Source of the DNA: Luethyella okanaganae
Lineage (GTDB): Bacteria; Actinomycetota; Actinomycetes; Actinomycetales; Microbacteriaceae
Length of the DNA: 64,000 nt
Assembly (NCBI RefSeq): GCF_042660285.1
Contig: NZ_JBHSTP010000003.1
Span: forward strand, 186,001-250,000
Reading direction: 5' to 3'
In this document: positions 25,696 to 33,600 of the stretch, in pieces
Position numbering within the stretch: the first letter of the stretch is position 1
Layout: every line of letters starts with the position of its first letter
Position numbers and translations under genes: made by a program
The notes under the pieces: generated by a model
Databases searched by the model: none
What the model saw: only the letters and a program-made list of their open reading frames with translations
Told to the model about the DNA's origin: nothing

Positions 25696-26192
25696 GCTGG
25701 CAGCTTCGTCGCGCCGGGGTCGGAGACCTCGACGCGATCATGCGGCTCGAGACCGGTATTTTCGCCGCAGACGCTTGGTCGTCGGAGACGATGCGCCGAG
25801 ACGTCGCCGACCCGAACTGCTACTACCTGGTCGCCTTTCCACCCGACGAGCCGGAGCGGGTCGAGGGCTATGCCGGACTTCTCTCGCCACGCGGTGCCGT
25901 AGAGGGCGATATCCAGACGATCGCGGTCACGGAGTCCGTGCGCGGTCGCGGGCTCGGCCGCGCGCTCATGCAGCGCTTGCTCGCCGAAGCGCGGAAGCGC
26001 GGAGCACGCGAGGTCTTCCTCGAGGTGCGGGCCGACAACCCCGTCGCCCAGAGGCTCTATGCTCGACTCGGTTTCGAGGAGGTCGGCGTCCGACGCGGCT
26101 ACTACCAGCCGGACGGCGTCGACGCGATCGTGATGCGGCTCGCGCTGGCCGAGCCGGAAGCCGCCCTCGCCGAGCCGGAAGCGCAATCGTGA
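25692..26192 (+). CDS. rimI: Ribosomal-protein-alanine N-acetyltransferase family
   Basis: 166 aa from a GTG overlapping tsaB. Single GNAT domain with the motif VTESVRGRGLGRALMQRLL and the RimI-type YARLGFEEVGVRRGYYQ. The C-terminus repeats EPEA units. RimI homologues acetylate S18 in E. coli; target specificity here is inferred only from position in the tsaB-rimI-tsaD cluster. Confidence 0.92.
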   Translation: MSWQLRRAGVGDLDAIMRLETGIFAADAWSSETMRRDVADPNCYYLVAFPPDEPERVEGYAGLLSPRGAVEGDIQTIAVTESVRGRGLGRALMQRLLAEARKRGAREVFLEVRADNPVAQRLYARLGFEEVGVRRGYYQPDGVDAIVMRLALAEPEAALAEPEAQS

Positions 26193-27244
26193 ACCGCGAC
26201 CGGCCGCTCGTCCTCGGCATCGAGACGAGCTGTGACGAGACCGGCGTCGGCGTCGTCCGCGGCACGACGCTCCTCGCCAACACGATCGCGTCGTCGATGG
26301 ACGAGCACGCCCGCTACGGCGGCGTCGTACCCGAGGTGGCCGCACGGGCGCATCTCGAGGCAATGATCCCGACGATCTCGGCCGCCGTCGCAACGGCTGG
26401 CATCCGCCTCGACGATCTCGACGCCGTCGCGGTCACGAGTGGGCCGGGCCTCGCCGGGGCGCTCATGGTCGGCGTCGGAGCGGCCAAAGCGCTCGCGCTC
26501 GCGCTCGGCAAACCTCTCTACGCCGTCAACCACCTGGTCGGCCATGTCGGCGCCGACCTCCTGCGCGACGGCGGTCATCTCGACTATCCGACCATCGCCC
26601 TGCTCGTCTCAGGAGGCCACACCTCTCTGCTCCTCGTGCGGGATCTGCGCTCCGATGTCGAACTGCTCGGAGAGACGATCGACGACGCGGCGGGCGAGGC
26701 CTTCGACAAGGTGGCACGTGTGCTCGGGCTGCCATACCCGGGAGGGCCTCACATCGATCGTCTGGCGGCCGAGGGCGACCCCACGGCGATCCGTTTCCCG
26801 CGGGGGCTCAGCCTGCCCAAGGACATGGAGAGACACCGCTACGACTTCAGTTTCTCCGGTCTCAAGACCGCGGTCGCACGCTGGGTCGAGCAGCGGCAAG
26901 ACCGTGGCGAGCCCATTCCGGTCGAGGACGTCGCCGCCAGCTTTCGCGAGGCCGTCGCTGACGTGCTCATCGCCAAGGCGGTTGCAGCCTGCACAGACCT
27001 CGGTGTTCCGCGGCTTCTGCTCGGCGGTGGCGTCGTAGCCAACGCACGGGTGCGTACGCTTGCGCAGGAGCGTTGCGCGGCATCCGGGATCGAATTGCGT
27101 ATTCCGCCGCTCTCGTTGTGCACGGACAACGGCGCGATGATCGCAGCACTCGGTGCGCAACTCATCATGGCCGGCCACGAGTCGTCGGGGATCGACTTCG
27201 GGGCGGACTCGACCCTTCCGGTCACCGAGATCCAGGCGAGCTGA
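26189..27244 (+). CDS. tsaD: tRNA N6-adenosine threonylcarbamoyltransferase
   Basis: 351 aa from a GTG overlapping rimI; an upstream in-frame extension is a shadow of rimI. Start PLVLGIETSCDETGVGVV; metal-binding H115 and H119 in NHLVGHV; C-terminal LGGGVVANARVR and CTDNGAMIAALGA. Catalytic subunit of t6A formation with TsaB and TsaE. The threonylcarbamoyl-AMP synthase TsaC is not in this window. Confidence 0.96.
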   Translation: MNRDRPLVLGIETSCDETGVGVVRGTTLLANTIASSMDEHARYGGVVPEVAARAHLEAMIPTISAAVATAGIRLDDLDAVAVTSGPGLAGALMVGVGAAKALALALGKPLYAVNHLVGHVGADLLRDGGHLDYPTIALLVSGGHTSLLLVRDLRSDVELLGETIDDAAGEAFDKVARVLGLPYPGGPHIDRLAAEGDPTAIRFPRGLSLPKDMERHRYDFSFSGLKTAVARWVEQRQDRGEPIPVEDVAASFREAVADVLIAKAVAACTDLGVPRLLLGGGVVANARVRTLAQERCAASGIELRIPPLSLCTDNGAMIAALGAQLIMAGHESSGIDFGADSTLPVTEIQAS

Positions 27245-27336
27245 GCGTCGAGGGTCGGATGCGGGCGAGCTCGCGCTGGCCCGTTCCAGCTTCAGGAGTA
27301 GGGTGGAATCGTATCGTCTCTGGGAGTCGAGCCCGT

Positions 27337-27360
27337 TGACACCCGCAGATGCGGGTGTCA
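27337..27360. promoter_or_regulatory. Palindrome upstream of the first DUF4190 gene
   Basis: Perfect 10-bp arms TGACACCCGC/GCGGGTGTCA around a 4-nt loop, 66 nt before the next ATG and 92 nt after tsaD. A TTGACA -35-like hexamer (27336-27341) overlaps its left arm. It may be a regulator site or the tsaD terminator; without a T-run the former seems likelier. Confidence 0.4.
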
Positions 27361-27425
27361 CGATGACATCGCAACGATCATGAAGCAGACACGGAGTCCG
27401 TGCTGCATACGAGAGGGGAATCGTC

Positions 27426-27740
27426 ATGACCGATCAGAATCCGCCGCCAGTTCCGCAGGGACCCGTGACGCCTGCGCCTGCCTTTGGCCAGCCGGCCAAG
27501 ATGAACGTCTTCGCGATCGTCTCGCTTGTGACCTCGATCGTCGGTTTCAGCATCGTCGGCATTGTCTTCGGCCACATCAGCCTCGCGCAGATCAAGAAGA
27601 CCGGCGAGCAGGGCAGGGGCCTTGCCATCGCTGGACTCATCGTCGGCTACGTCATGCTCGTGCTCACGATCGTCTTTATCGTGTTCCTCATTCTCGCCGG
27701 ACTTGCCGCGAGCACGGGCACCGTCACCTACAAGTACTAA
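27426..27740 (+). CDS. DUF4190 small membrane protein
   Basis: 104 aa. A Pro-rich N-terminus (about 25 residues) precedes two membrane segments separated by a short loop, with the DUF4190 pattern VFGHISLAQIKKTGEQGRGLAIAGL. Function unknown. GAGAGGGGAA lies 6-10 nt before the ATG. The next gene encodes a longer protein with a related two-helix C-terminus. Confidence 0.8.
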   Translation: MTDQNPPPVPQGPVTPAPAFGQPAKMNVFAIVSLVTSIVGFSIVGIVFGHISLAQIKKTGEQGRGLAIAGLIVGYVMLVLTIVFIVFLILAGLAASTGTVTYKY

Positions 27741-27743
27741 GAA

Positions 27744-27761
27744 CCGGGCGACTCCGCCCGG
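27744..27761 (+). terminator. Hairpin between the two DUF4190 genes
   Basis: CCGGGCG/CGCCCGG 7-bp stem with a 4-nt loop immediately after the first DUF4190 stop; no T-run. Could be a partial terminator or an RNA stabiliser. Confidence 0.35.
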
Positions 27762-27791
27762 CGACAACCTCTCATGGAAGGGGCTCATCTC

Positions 27792-28424
27792 ATGAGCGAT
27801 CCGAACACACCGAACACCCCTGACACCCCTGACGTCCCCGACGTCCCCGACGTCCCTGAGGCGCAGGAAACCGTCAAGCCTGCAGCCGCAGCCGGGGCAG
27901 ACGTCCCGCCGTCTGCCCCGGTTCCACCGGCAGCGCCCGAGGTTCCGGCCGCTCCGGTTCCGCCGGCCGCCCCGCCTGTTCCACCTGCGCCGGGTTATGC
28001 TGCCCCCACCGCTCCGACTCCCGCTTACGGCGCCCCGCCCGCCTATGGTGCGCCTGCCGCTCCTGCGGCCGGCGCGGGCGGATACCCGCCGCCGGCCGGA
28101 CCCGGCTATGCGCCCCCCGCCTACGGTCAGGCCCCGTACCCGGGAGCGCCCGCACAGAAGTCACCTGTGTTGAGCATCATCTCGCTCATCGCAGGCATCC
28201 TCGGCCTGCTGATGTCGTTCTTCGGCGGCTGGGGAATCATCTTCTCGATCGCCGCCGTCATACTCGGCTTCATCGGCAAGAAGAAGGAGCCGGCCGCCAA
28301 GGGAATGTGGCTCACCGGAATCATCACCGGTTTCGCGGGCATCCTCGTCGCGCTGATCTGGATCGTGATCGGAATCATCTTCTTCATGGCGCTCGCTGCT
28401 GGCAGCGGCTACTACGGCTACTGA
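27792..28424 (+). CDS. Pro/Ala-rich membrane protein, DUF4190-like
   Basis: 210 aa from the ATG at 27792, which has GGAAGGGG about 10 nt upstream; an ATG 6 codons earlier overlaps that site and is less likely. Residues 1-120 are low-complexity Pro/Ala/Gly with PAYGAP-type repeats; residues 125-205 hold two or three membrane helices with a LGFIGKKKEPAAKGMWLTG loop typical of DUF4190. Probably paralogous to the preceding gene. Function unknown. Confidence 0.75.
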   Translation: MSDPNTPNTPDTPDVPDVPDVPEAQETVKPAAAAGADVPPSAPVPPAAPEVPAAPVPPAAPPVPPAPGYAAPTAPTPAYGAPPAYGAPAAPAAGAGGYPPPAGPGYAPPAYGQAPYPGAPAQKSPVLSIISLIAGILGLLMSFFGGWGIIFSIAAVILGFIGKKKEPAAKGMWLTGIITGFAGILVALIWIVIGIIFFMALAAGSGYYGY

Positions 28425-28436
28425 ATCGAATCCGTG

Positions 28437-28468
28437 AGGGCCGGGGTGCGGGAGCGCCCCGGCCCTTC
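28437..28468. terminator. Terminator between DUF4190-like gene and methyltransferase
   Basis: 10-bp GC-rich stem (AGGGCCGGGG at 28437-28446 with CCCCGGCCCT at 28457-28466), 10-nt loop, then TT. Placed between convergent genes, so it may serve both strands. Confidence 0.7.
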
Positions 28469-28527
28469 GCTCGCTCCGTCTGGATTCGCGGCAGGAGTCC
28501 TCCAGGTCGCGGATCTGTGGTCGATCG

Positions 28528-29715
28528 TCAGACCCTCTCGACGAGCAAGGTCACGTGGCGCCCAGCCTCTCGGGTCATCACGATGGTCGCCGAGGCCGTG
28601 CCCTTGAGTTTGAGACGGGTTCTCAGCGCTGCTGGATCGACGTCGACCCCGCGCTTCTTGATCTCGAGTGCCCCGATTCCTCGCACATGCAGGGCGGCCC
28701 GCAGCTTTCGCTCATCGGACGGGAGGGTGTCGAGCACCCGGAAACATGTTGCGAACGGCGTCTCCCGCGCTTCGTCAGACGTCAAGTAGGCGATCCCAGC
28801 ACTCAGCATGCGCGCGTTCAGGCGACGCGCAAGGTCGCCGATGAGTCTCGCCCGAATGACCGCTCCGTTCGGCTCGTACAGGTAGTCGCCGCGTTCGCCG
28901 ACTTCGACGTCGTCGCTGTCGCCCACACCTGTGAGCTCTGCGGAGCCGCCGCGGTCGAGCAGGAGGGCGGAACGATGAACCTCCTGGCGCGCCAGCGGAC
29001 CGAACCAGAGCCCCGTCTCGACGAGCTGACCGTCGACCGACACCCACTGGGCTTCGGCATCGGCCGGTATGAGGTCGCGGTCGAAACCGGGACCGAGCTT
29101 GACGCCGACGGGCATCCTCTCGGCCAGGCCGAGGGCGAAGTCGAGAGACGGCGTGTAGTCCTCCGGCCGGGTGATGCGCGCGGTGTTCTCGTGCCCGGTC
29201 GTGCGCCTCGCCGGATCGAGATAGGCGGCGTCGACGCTCGTGAGATCGACGTCCTCTGCGCGCGCGACCAGCACCGTGGCCCGTTCGAAGGGGGCGAGGT
29301 TGTAGCTCGCGATCGTCGCGGTGACCTCGTCGACGTCGACGGCGGTGACCTCGAGATCCAAGGCGGCGAGCGCCATGGCGTCGCCGCCGATGCCGCAGCC
29401 GAGGTCGGCGACATGCCCGAGCCCCGCCCTCGCGAAACGCCCGGCGTGCAGTGCGGCGACGCGAAGCCGTGTCGCCTGCTCGAGCCCGGCCTCGGTGAAC
29501 AGCATCCCCCGGGCGAAGTCGCCGAACTTCGCGGCGGCCTTCTTGCGCAGCTTGGCCTGGCTGAGCACGGTTGCGACGAGGTCGGGCGGGTGCCCGGCTT
29601 TGCGCAGATCGCTCACGATACGCACGATGTCGGCGGATGCGTCCCATTCGGGAAGCGCGTCCAGAAGCCGCAGCCCCTCGGGCGACAGCAGCTCGAGCAG
29701 CTCGGAGCGGTCCAT
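28528..29715 (-). CDS. Class I SAM-dependent methyltransferase with THUMP-like C-terminus
   Basis: 395 aa. Motif I VADLGCGIGGDAMALAA and motif IV-like AAYLDPARR define the SAM domain (about 90-250). The C-terminal ~70 residues (GALEIKKRGVDVDPAALRTR...) match the THUMP-like domain found in a widespread actinobacterial family of unknown substrate, presumably RNA. The ATG at 29715 is 6 nt after TACCGT (29722-29727, minus strand), implying a leaderless start. Divergent from groES. Confidence 0.85.
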   Translation of the reverse strand: MDRSELLELLSPEGLRLLDALPEWDASADIVRIVSDLRKAGHPPDLVATVLSQAKLRKKAAAKFGDFARGMLFTEAGLEQATRLRVAALHAGRFARAGLGHVADLGCGIGGDAMALAALDLEVTAVDVDEVTATIASYNLAPFERATVLVARAEDVDLTSVDAAYLDPARRTTGHENTARITRPEDYTPSLDFALGLAERMPVGVKLGPGFDRDLIPADAEAQWVSVDGQLVETGLWFGPLARQEVHRSALLLDRGGSAELTGVGDSDDVEVGERGDYLYEPNGAVIRARLIGDLARRLNARMLSAGIAYLTSDEARETPFATCFRVLDTLPSDERKLRAALHVRGIGALEIKKRGVDVDPAALRTRLKLKGTASATIVMTREAGRHVTLLVERV

Positions 29716-29736
29716 GCCGCCACGGTAGCACCGTGC

Positions 29737-29775
29737 CCCTGGTTGGCACTCACATTGCGTGAGTGCCAACCAGGG
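29737..29775. promoter_or_regulatory. CIRCE-like palindrome 1 (17-bp arms)
   Basis: Perfect inverted repeat, arms 29737-29753 and 29759-29775. Its core TTGGCACTC-N9-GAGTGCCAA (29743-29769) differs from the HrcA/CIRCE consensus by one symmetric base per half. It covers the -35 region of the inferred groES promoter and sits 22 nt upstream of the methyltransferase start. Confidence 0.75.
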
Positions 29776-29783
29776 CCTAAACT
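29755..29783 (+). promoter_or_regulatory. Promoter of groES
   Basis: TTGCGT (29755-29760), 17-bp spacer, TAAACT (29778-29783). The start near 29790 would fall inside the second CIRCE element, so HrcA binding would block both -35 and the initiation region. Confidence 0.6.
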
Positions 29784-29787
29784 CGAC

Positions 29788-29814
29788 TTAGCACTCTCGG
29801 TGTGAGTGTGCTAA
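29788..29814. promoter_or_regulatory. CIRCE element 2
   Basis: TTAGCACTC-N9-GTGTGCTAA, one mismatch from the CIRCE consensus recognised by the heat-shock repressor HrcA. It ends 31 nt before the groES GTG. Confidence 0.85.
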
Positions 29815-29845
29815 CCCAAGTCTTCGTACAAGAAAGAGGTCAACC

Positions 29846-30142
29846 GTGTCGGTCTCCATCAAGCCGCTCGAGGATCGCATTGTCATTAAGCAGATCGAGG
29901 CGGAGCAGACTACTGCTTCCGGCCTTGTCATTCCCGACACCGCCAAGGAGAAGCCCCAGGAGGGCGAGGTCGTGGCTGTAGGCCTCGGCCGCATCGACGA
30001 CAACGGCAATCGCATTCCGCTTGACGTCGCCGTCGGCGACATGGTGATCTACTCCAAGTACGGCGGAACCGAGGTGAAGTTCGGTGGCGAGGATCTTCTC
30101 GTGCTCTCGGCTCGCGACGTGCTCGCCGTGGTCGTGCGCTAA
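29846..30142 (+). CDS. groES: Co-chaperonin GroES
   Basis: 98 aa from a GTG preceded by AAGAAAGAGG. The VSIKPLEDRIVIKQIEAEQ start, GLVIPDTAKEKPQEGEVVAVG mobile loop region and YSKYGGTEVKFGGEDLLVLS are complete. Caps GroEL. Usually followed by groEL; here a terminator and a rarD-type gene follow, so the partner is encoded elsewhere. Regulated by two CIRCE-type sites. Confidence 0.97.
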   Translation: MSVSIKPLEDRIVIKQIEAEQTTASGLVIPDTAKEKPQEGEVVAVGLGRIDDNGNRIPLDVAVGDMVIYSKYGGTEVKFGGEDLLVLSARDVLAVVVR

Positions 30143-30156
30143 CACCGCACGATTTC

Positions 30157-30198
30157 CAGAAAGACCCGGATAGGCAGAGCCATCCGGGTCTTTCTGCC
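30157..30198 (+). terminator. Terminator after groES
   Basis: Perfect 15-bp stem (30157-30171 with 30182-30196), 10-nt loop; the descending arm contains CTTTCTG. It closes the transcript 14 nt after the groES stop. Confidence 0.85.
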
Positions 30199-30224
30199 TC
30201 TGCAGGCGGGCGTAGACTTCGCAG

Positions 30225-31175
30225 GTGTCCACGCGAACAGAAGCCACGGTGATGGACGCTGTCGCGGTTCGCACACACAACATGGGGTTGGTCTACGCGA
30301 TCGCCGCCTACGGGCTGTGGGGCGTCCTGCCCATCTACTTCCTCGCCCTCGTGCCGAGCGGCGCGTTCGAGATCGTCGGATGGCGCATCCTGTTCTCGCT
30401 CGTCTTCTGCGCCGTGATCCTCACGGCCACTCGCAAGTGGCGTCCGTTCATCGGCCTGTTGCTGCAGCCGCGCATCGCGCTCACAATGGGCCTCGCCGGT
30501 GTGCTCATCTTCATCAACTGGCAGACCTACGTCTACGGCACCCTCAGCGGGCACGTGGTCGAGGCCGCGCTCGGGTACTTCATCAACCCGATCGTGACGG
30601 TGTTCCTCGGCGTCTTCCTCCTGCGTGAGCGTCTGCGTCTCGTGCAATGGATCGCGGTCGGTGTCAGCATGGTCGCGGTCGTCGTGCTCGCCGTCGGCTA
30701 CGGCAGGCTGCCCTGGATCGCGCTCGTGCTCGCGTTCTCCTTCGGGTTCTACGGCCTCATCAAGAAGCGCGTCGGCCATAGGGTCGACGCCGTGGCCGGT
30801 CTGACGATCGAGACCCTGTGGCTGGCCCCCGTCGCGATCGTCCAGCTCGCGGTCGTCGGTGCGACGGCCGGGCTCACCTTCGGCACGATCGGACCCTGGC
30901 ACACCGTCGGACTGCTCTCTGCCGGTGTGGTGACAGCCGTTCCCCTCTTGTTCTTCGCAGCCGCCGCCCGACGCCTGCCCCTCGTCTATATGGGCTTCAT
31001 CCAGTATTTCGCCCCGTTCATCCAGTTTCTCGTTGGCGTCGCGATCTTGCACGAGTCCATGCCGGCGGAACGCTGGCTCGGCTTCGGCCTCGTCTGGCTC
31101 GCCCTTCTCATCCTCACGATCGACATGGTGATGAACGTGCGCGGCGTCCGGCGTGCATCCCTCGAACTCGTCTGA
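30225..31175 (+). CDS. rarD: RarD-type EamA/DMT transporter
   Basis: 316 aa, about ten hydrophobic helices. The GLWGVLPIYFLALVPSGAFEIVGWRILFS opening region (seen as GLWGVLPIYF and EIVGWRILFS) and the KRVGHRVDAVAGLTIET segment are RarD hallmarks; substrate unknown. GTG at 30225 is 6 nt after TAGACT (30213-30218), a leaderless pattern; an ATG at 30252 is the alternative start. Confidence 0.88.
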   Translation: MSTRTEATVMDAVAVRTHNMGLVYAIAAYGLWGVLPIYFLALVPSGAFEIVGWRILFSLVFCAVILTATRKWRPFIGLLLQPRIALTMGLAGVLIFINWQTYVYGTLSGHVVEAALGYFINPIVTVFLGVFLLRERLRLVQWIAVGVSMVAVVVLAVGYGRLPWIALVLAFSFGFYGLIKKRVGHRVDAVAGLTIETLWLAPVAIVQLAVVGATAGLTFGTIGPWHTVGLLSAGVVTAVPLLFFAAAARRLPLVYMGFIQYFAPFIQFLVGVAILHESMPAERWLGFGLVWLALLILTIDMVMNVRGVRRASLELV

Positions 31176-31238
31176 GCAGCGGCTACGCTGACGGAATCGG
31201 GTACCGGACCTGGTTCCGTCGAAAGCGGGTCGAGCACT

Positions 31239-31964
31239 ATGTTCCGTTTCTCCCATCGCAGTTCGATGACGGCGTTCGCGGCTGTGATCGCGGTCTCTGT
31301 GGCGCTCGCGGGATGCGCAGAAGAGCGTGCGCCGGCCCCGACGCCGATCGATCTGCCGGGCGTCTCGCTCAATGGCGACGGCTCGCTGCTCATCGCGACG
31401 GTCTTCGACATGGCGACGACCGGTGGTGCCGAGGTGGCCGGAACCGAACTCGCCGTGCGCGAGATCAATGCGGAGGGCGGGGTGCTCGGCTCCCCCGTCG
31501 TGGCACTGCACCGTAACAGCGCAGGCGACCCCGCCGCGCTCGGTGCAGAACTCGTCGGGCGTGGAACGGACGCCGTGCTGTGGGACGGAGCGGGGGCGCC
31601 TGCCGCGGAGCTGCTCGCCGCGCTCGAGTCCACCGGGACGGCGGTGCTGTCGTTGCGGGACATCGTGACTGGCACTCCGGCCACGCCGGATGACGCCTTC
31701 GCGGCACGGCTGCGCACCGCCGACCCCGGCCTCGCGGCTATGGACGGGGGCGCAGGAGGGTACGACGCCGTCATGCTCCTCGCCCTCGCCGCAGCCGCAG
31801 CGGGGGCCGACGGCGGGGCCTCGCTCGTGTCCCGTCTCGGCGCGGTGTCGACCGGAACCGTCGAATGCGTCGGCTGGGGGGCCTGCGCCGCAGCCATCGC
31901 CGACGAGCAGAGCATCCGATACCTCGGCGAGTCCGGGCCGATCGAACCGCCGGTCACGGGCTGA
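31239..31964 (+). CDS. Shortened substrate-binding-protein-like lipoprotein
   Basis: 241 aa. Signal peptide with lipobox LAGC (C26). The rest resembles parts of the next gene's binding protein: an N-terminal strand/helix segment (LLIATVFDMATTGGAEVAGTEL) and the C-terminal GGYDAVMLLALAAAAAG...YLGESGPI, which matches SYDAVILIALAAYAAN...YDGYSGPI. About 190 residues of the middle are absent, so it can hardly fold as a normal two-lobe binding protein. Reading frame and codon use are intact, so I keep it as a gene. Confidence 0.75.
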   Translation: MFRFSHRSSMTAFAAVIAVSVALAGCAEERAPAPTPIDLPGVSLNGDGSLLIATVFDMATTGGAEVAGTELAVREINAEGGVLGSPVVALHRNSAGDPAALGAELVGRGTDAVLWDGAGAPAAELLAALESTGTAVLSLRDIVTGTPATPDDAFAARLRTADPGLAAMDGGAGGYDAVMLLALAAAAAGADGGASLVSRLGAVSTGTVECVGWGACAAAIADEQSIRYLGESGPIEPPVTG

Positions 31965-32039
31965 AACGCGTGGCTCGAGAACGCCGGGATCGCCGATGTA
32001 ACGATTTGGCGTGCATTACGACGTTGTGACCGTGATCGC

Positions 32040-32068
32040 TTGTTTCGCCCGTCGCCGACCAATACTGT
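32040..32068 (+). promoter_or_regulatory. Possible promoter of the substrate-binding lipoprotein gene
   Basis: TTGTTT (32040-32045), 17-bp spacer, TACTGT (32063-32068), with the start about 60 nt before the ATG. The hexamers are weak. Confidence 0.35.
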
Positions 32069-32128
32069 GACAGCACGGCAGTCGTCTGCACTGTCCCAAG
32101 GTGTACATTCCTAGTCCCAAGGAGCAAT

Positions 32129-33427
32129 ATGAGCGTATTCGCGAAGGCCTCGGCCTCCCGCTCAGCCAGGGCAGTCTTGAGCGGAATCGCCGTCATCGGC
32201 GTTAGTGCTCTCATGCTGACCGGGTGCAGCACCGGCGGTGGAGGGGCCTCGAGTTCTGAGACGCCCGTAGCCGATAGCGGTGGAGCCAATCCGATCGCAG
32301 CGGGTGATCGCAGCCTCAGCATGAAGATCGGCACGATCCTGCCGCAGAGCGGTGCCCTCGCATTCCTCGGCCCGCCCGAGGAAGCCGGCGTCGCGCTCGC
32401 CATCCAGGACATCAAGGCTGCCAGCCCGGGCATCGACGTCGAGGCGATCTATCGCGACTCCGGTGACACCACGACAGACACGGCGACCGTCTCGGTCACC
32501 GACCTGCTCTCGCAGGATGTCTCGGCTATCGTCGGCGCCGCGTCGTCGGGTGTCTCGAAGACCGTGATCGATCAGATCGTCGCCGCCGGTGTCGTACAGT
32601 TCTCACCGGCGAACACCTCGCCGGACTTCACGAACTATCCGGACAAGGGCCTCTACTGGCGCACTGCCCCTTCAGACCTGCTCCAGGGCGAGGTGCTCGG
32701 CAATTTGATCGCGGAGGACGGCAACAGCTCGCTCGGAATGATCGTGCTGAACGACGCCTATGGAACCGGCCTCGCTGCCGCCACGAAGAAATCGTTCGAG
32801 GCAGCCGGTGGCAAGGTCGTGGCGGAGGAGCTGTTCAACGAGGGCGACTCGAGCTTCGACGCTCAGATCGCCGCCGTGACGGCAGCCAACCCAGACGCCG
32901 TCGCCATCATCAGCTTCGACCAGGCTAAGATCGTCGTTCCGGCCCTCGTCGGCAGCGGCTACCCCGGCGGCAAGCTGTACTTCGTCGACGGCAACCTGTC
33001 CGACTACAGCGCGGACTTCGCTCCCGGCCTCATCGCCGGATCGAAGGGCACGCTGCCCGGGCTCGACGTGGGCACACTCGGCGACTTCACTGACCGGTTG
33101 CTCAAGATCAACCCGGCGCTGACCGACTACAGCTACGCCGCTGAGTCGTACGACGCCGTGATCCTGATCGCGCTCGCCGCCTATGCGGCCAACGACACCT
33201 CGGGTACCTCCATCGCGAAGTATCTGCGGCAGGTGTCAGGCGGCACCGGCAACGGTGAGAAGGTCACGAACTTCGCCGACGGTGTGAAGTTGCTCAAGCA
33301 AGGCAAGCAGATCGACTACGACGGTTACTCGGGGCCGATCACCTTCGACGAGAACGGTGACCCGACCGAGGCGACCATCGGTATCTACCAGTACGGTGCA
33401 GACAACAAGTACAAGCGCATCAACTGA
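32129..33427 (+). CDS. Branched-chain amino-acid type ABC substrate-binding lipoprotein
   Basis: 432 aa. Lipobox LTGC (C33), Ser/Gly linker, then a LivJ-type type-I periplasmic binding protein (IGTILPQSGALAFLGPPEEAGVALAIQDI trimmed here to IGTILPQSGALAFLGPP). AAGGAG precedes the ATG. It would capture the ligand outside the membrane and pass it to the LivHMGF importer encoded convergently downstream. Ligand class (amino acids, urea or amides) cannot be decided. Confidence 0.9.
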   Translation: MSVFAKASASRSARAVLSGIAVIGVSALMLTGCSTGGGGASSSETPVADSGGANPIAAGDRSLSMKIGTILPQSGALAFLGPPEEAGVALAIQDIKAASPGIDVEAIYRDSGDTTTDTATVSVTDLLSQDVSAIVGAASSGVSKTVIDQIVAAGVVQFSPANTSPDFTNYPDKGLYWRTAPSDLLQGEVLGNLIAEDGNSSLGMIVLNDAYGTGLAAATKKSFEAAGGKVVAEELFNEGDSSFDAQIAAVTAANPDAVAIISFDQAKIVVPALVGSGYPGGKLYFVDGNLSDYSADFAPGLIAGSKGTLPGLDVGTLGDFTDRLLKINPALTDYSYAAESYDAVILIALAAYAANDTSGTSIAKYLRQVSGGTGNGEKVTNFADGVKLLKQGKQIDYDGYSGPITFDENGDPTEATIGIYQYGADNKYKRIN

Positions 33428-33434
33428 GTGGCTC

Positions 33435-33473
33435 GAGGGGAGGGGCTCCGGCGCAGAGGCGCCTGGGCCCCTC
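33435..33473. terminator. Terminator between binding protein and livF
   Basis: GAGGGG (33435-33440) pairs with CCCCTC (33468-33473), with further pairing inside (GGCGC/GCGCC). Located between convergent genes. Confidence 0.5.
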
Positions 33474-33600
33474 TCCTGTACGGCTGTTGTGCAGGGGATG
33501 CGGCGCGGCCGGAGGAGCACAGCATCGGGGTCGGGTTCGCGCGCATGCTGATGCCTCGGATGCCCTGGATGCCTCGGATGTCGCATCCGTCCGCGGTGTG

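Noticed and set aside
33550..33590. Repeated GATGCCTCGGATG-type units after the substrate-binding lipoprotein gene.
   Set aside because: Only two to three imperfect units of low complexity in an intergenic region; no CRISPR-like spacing or other structure.
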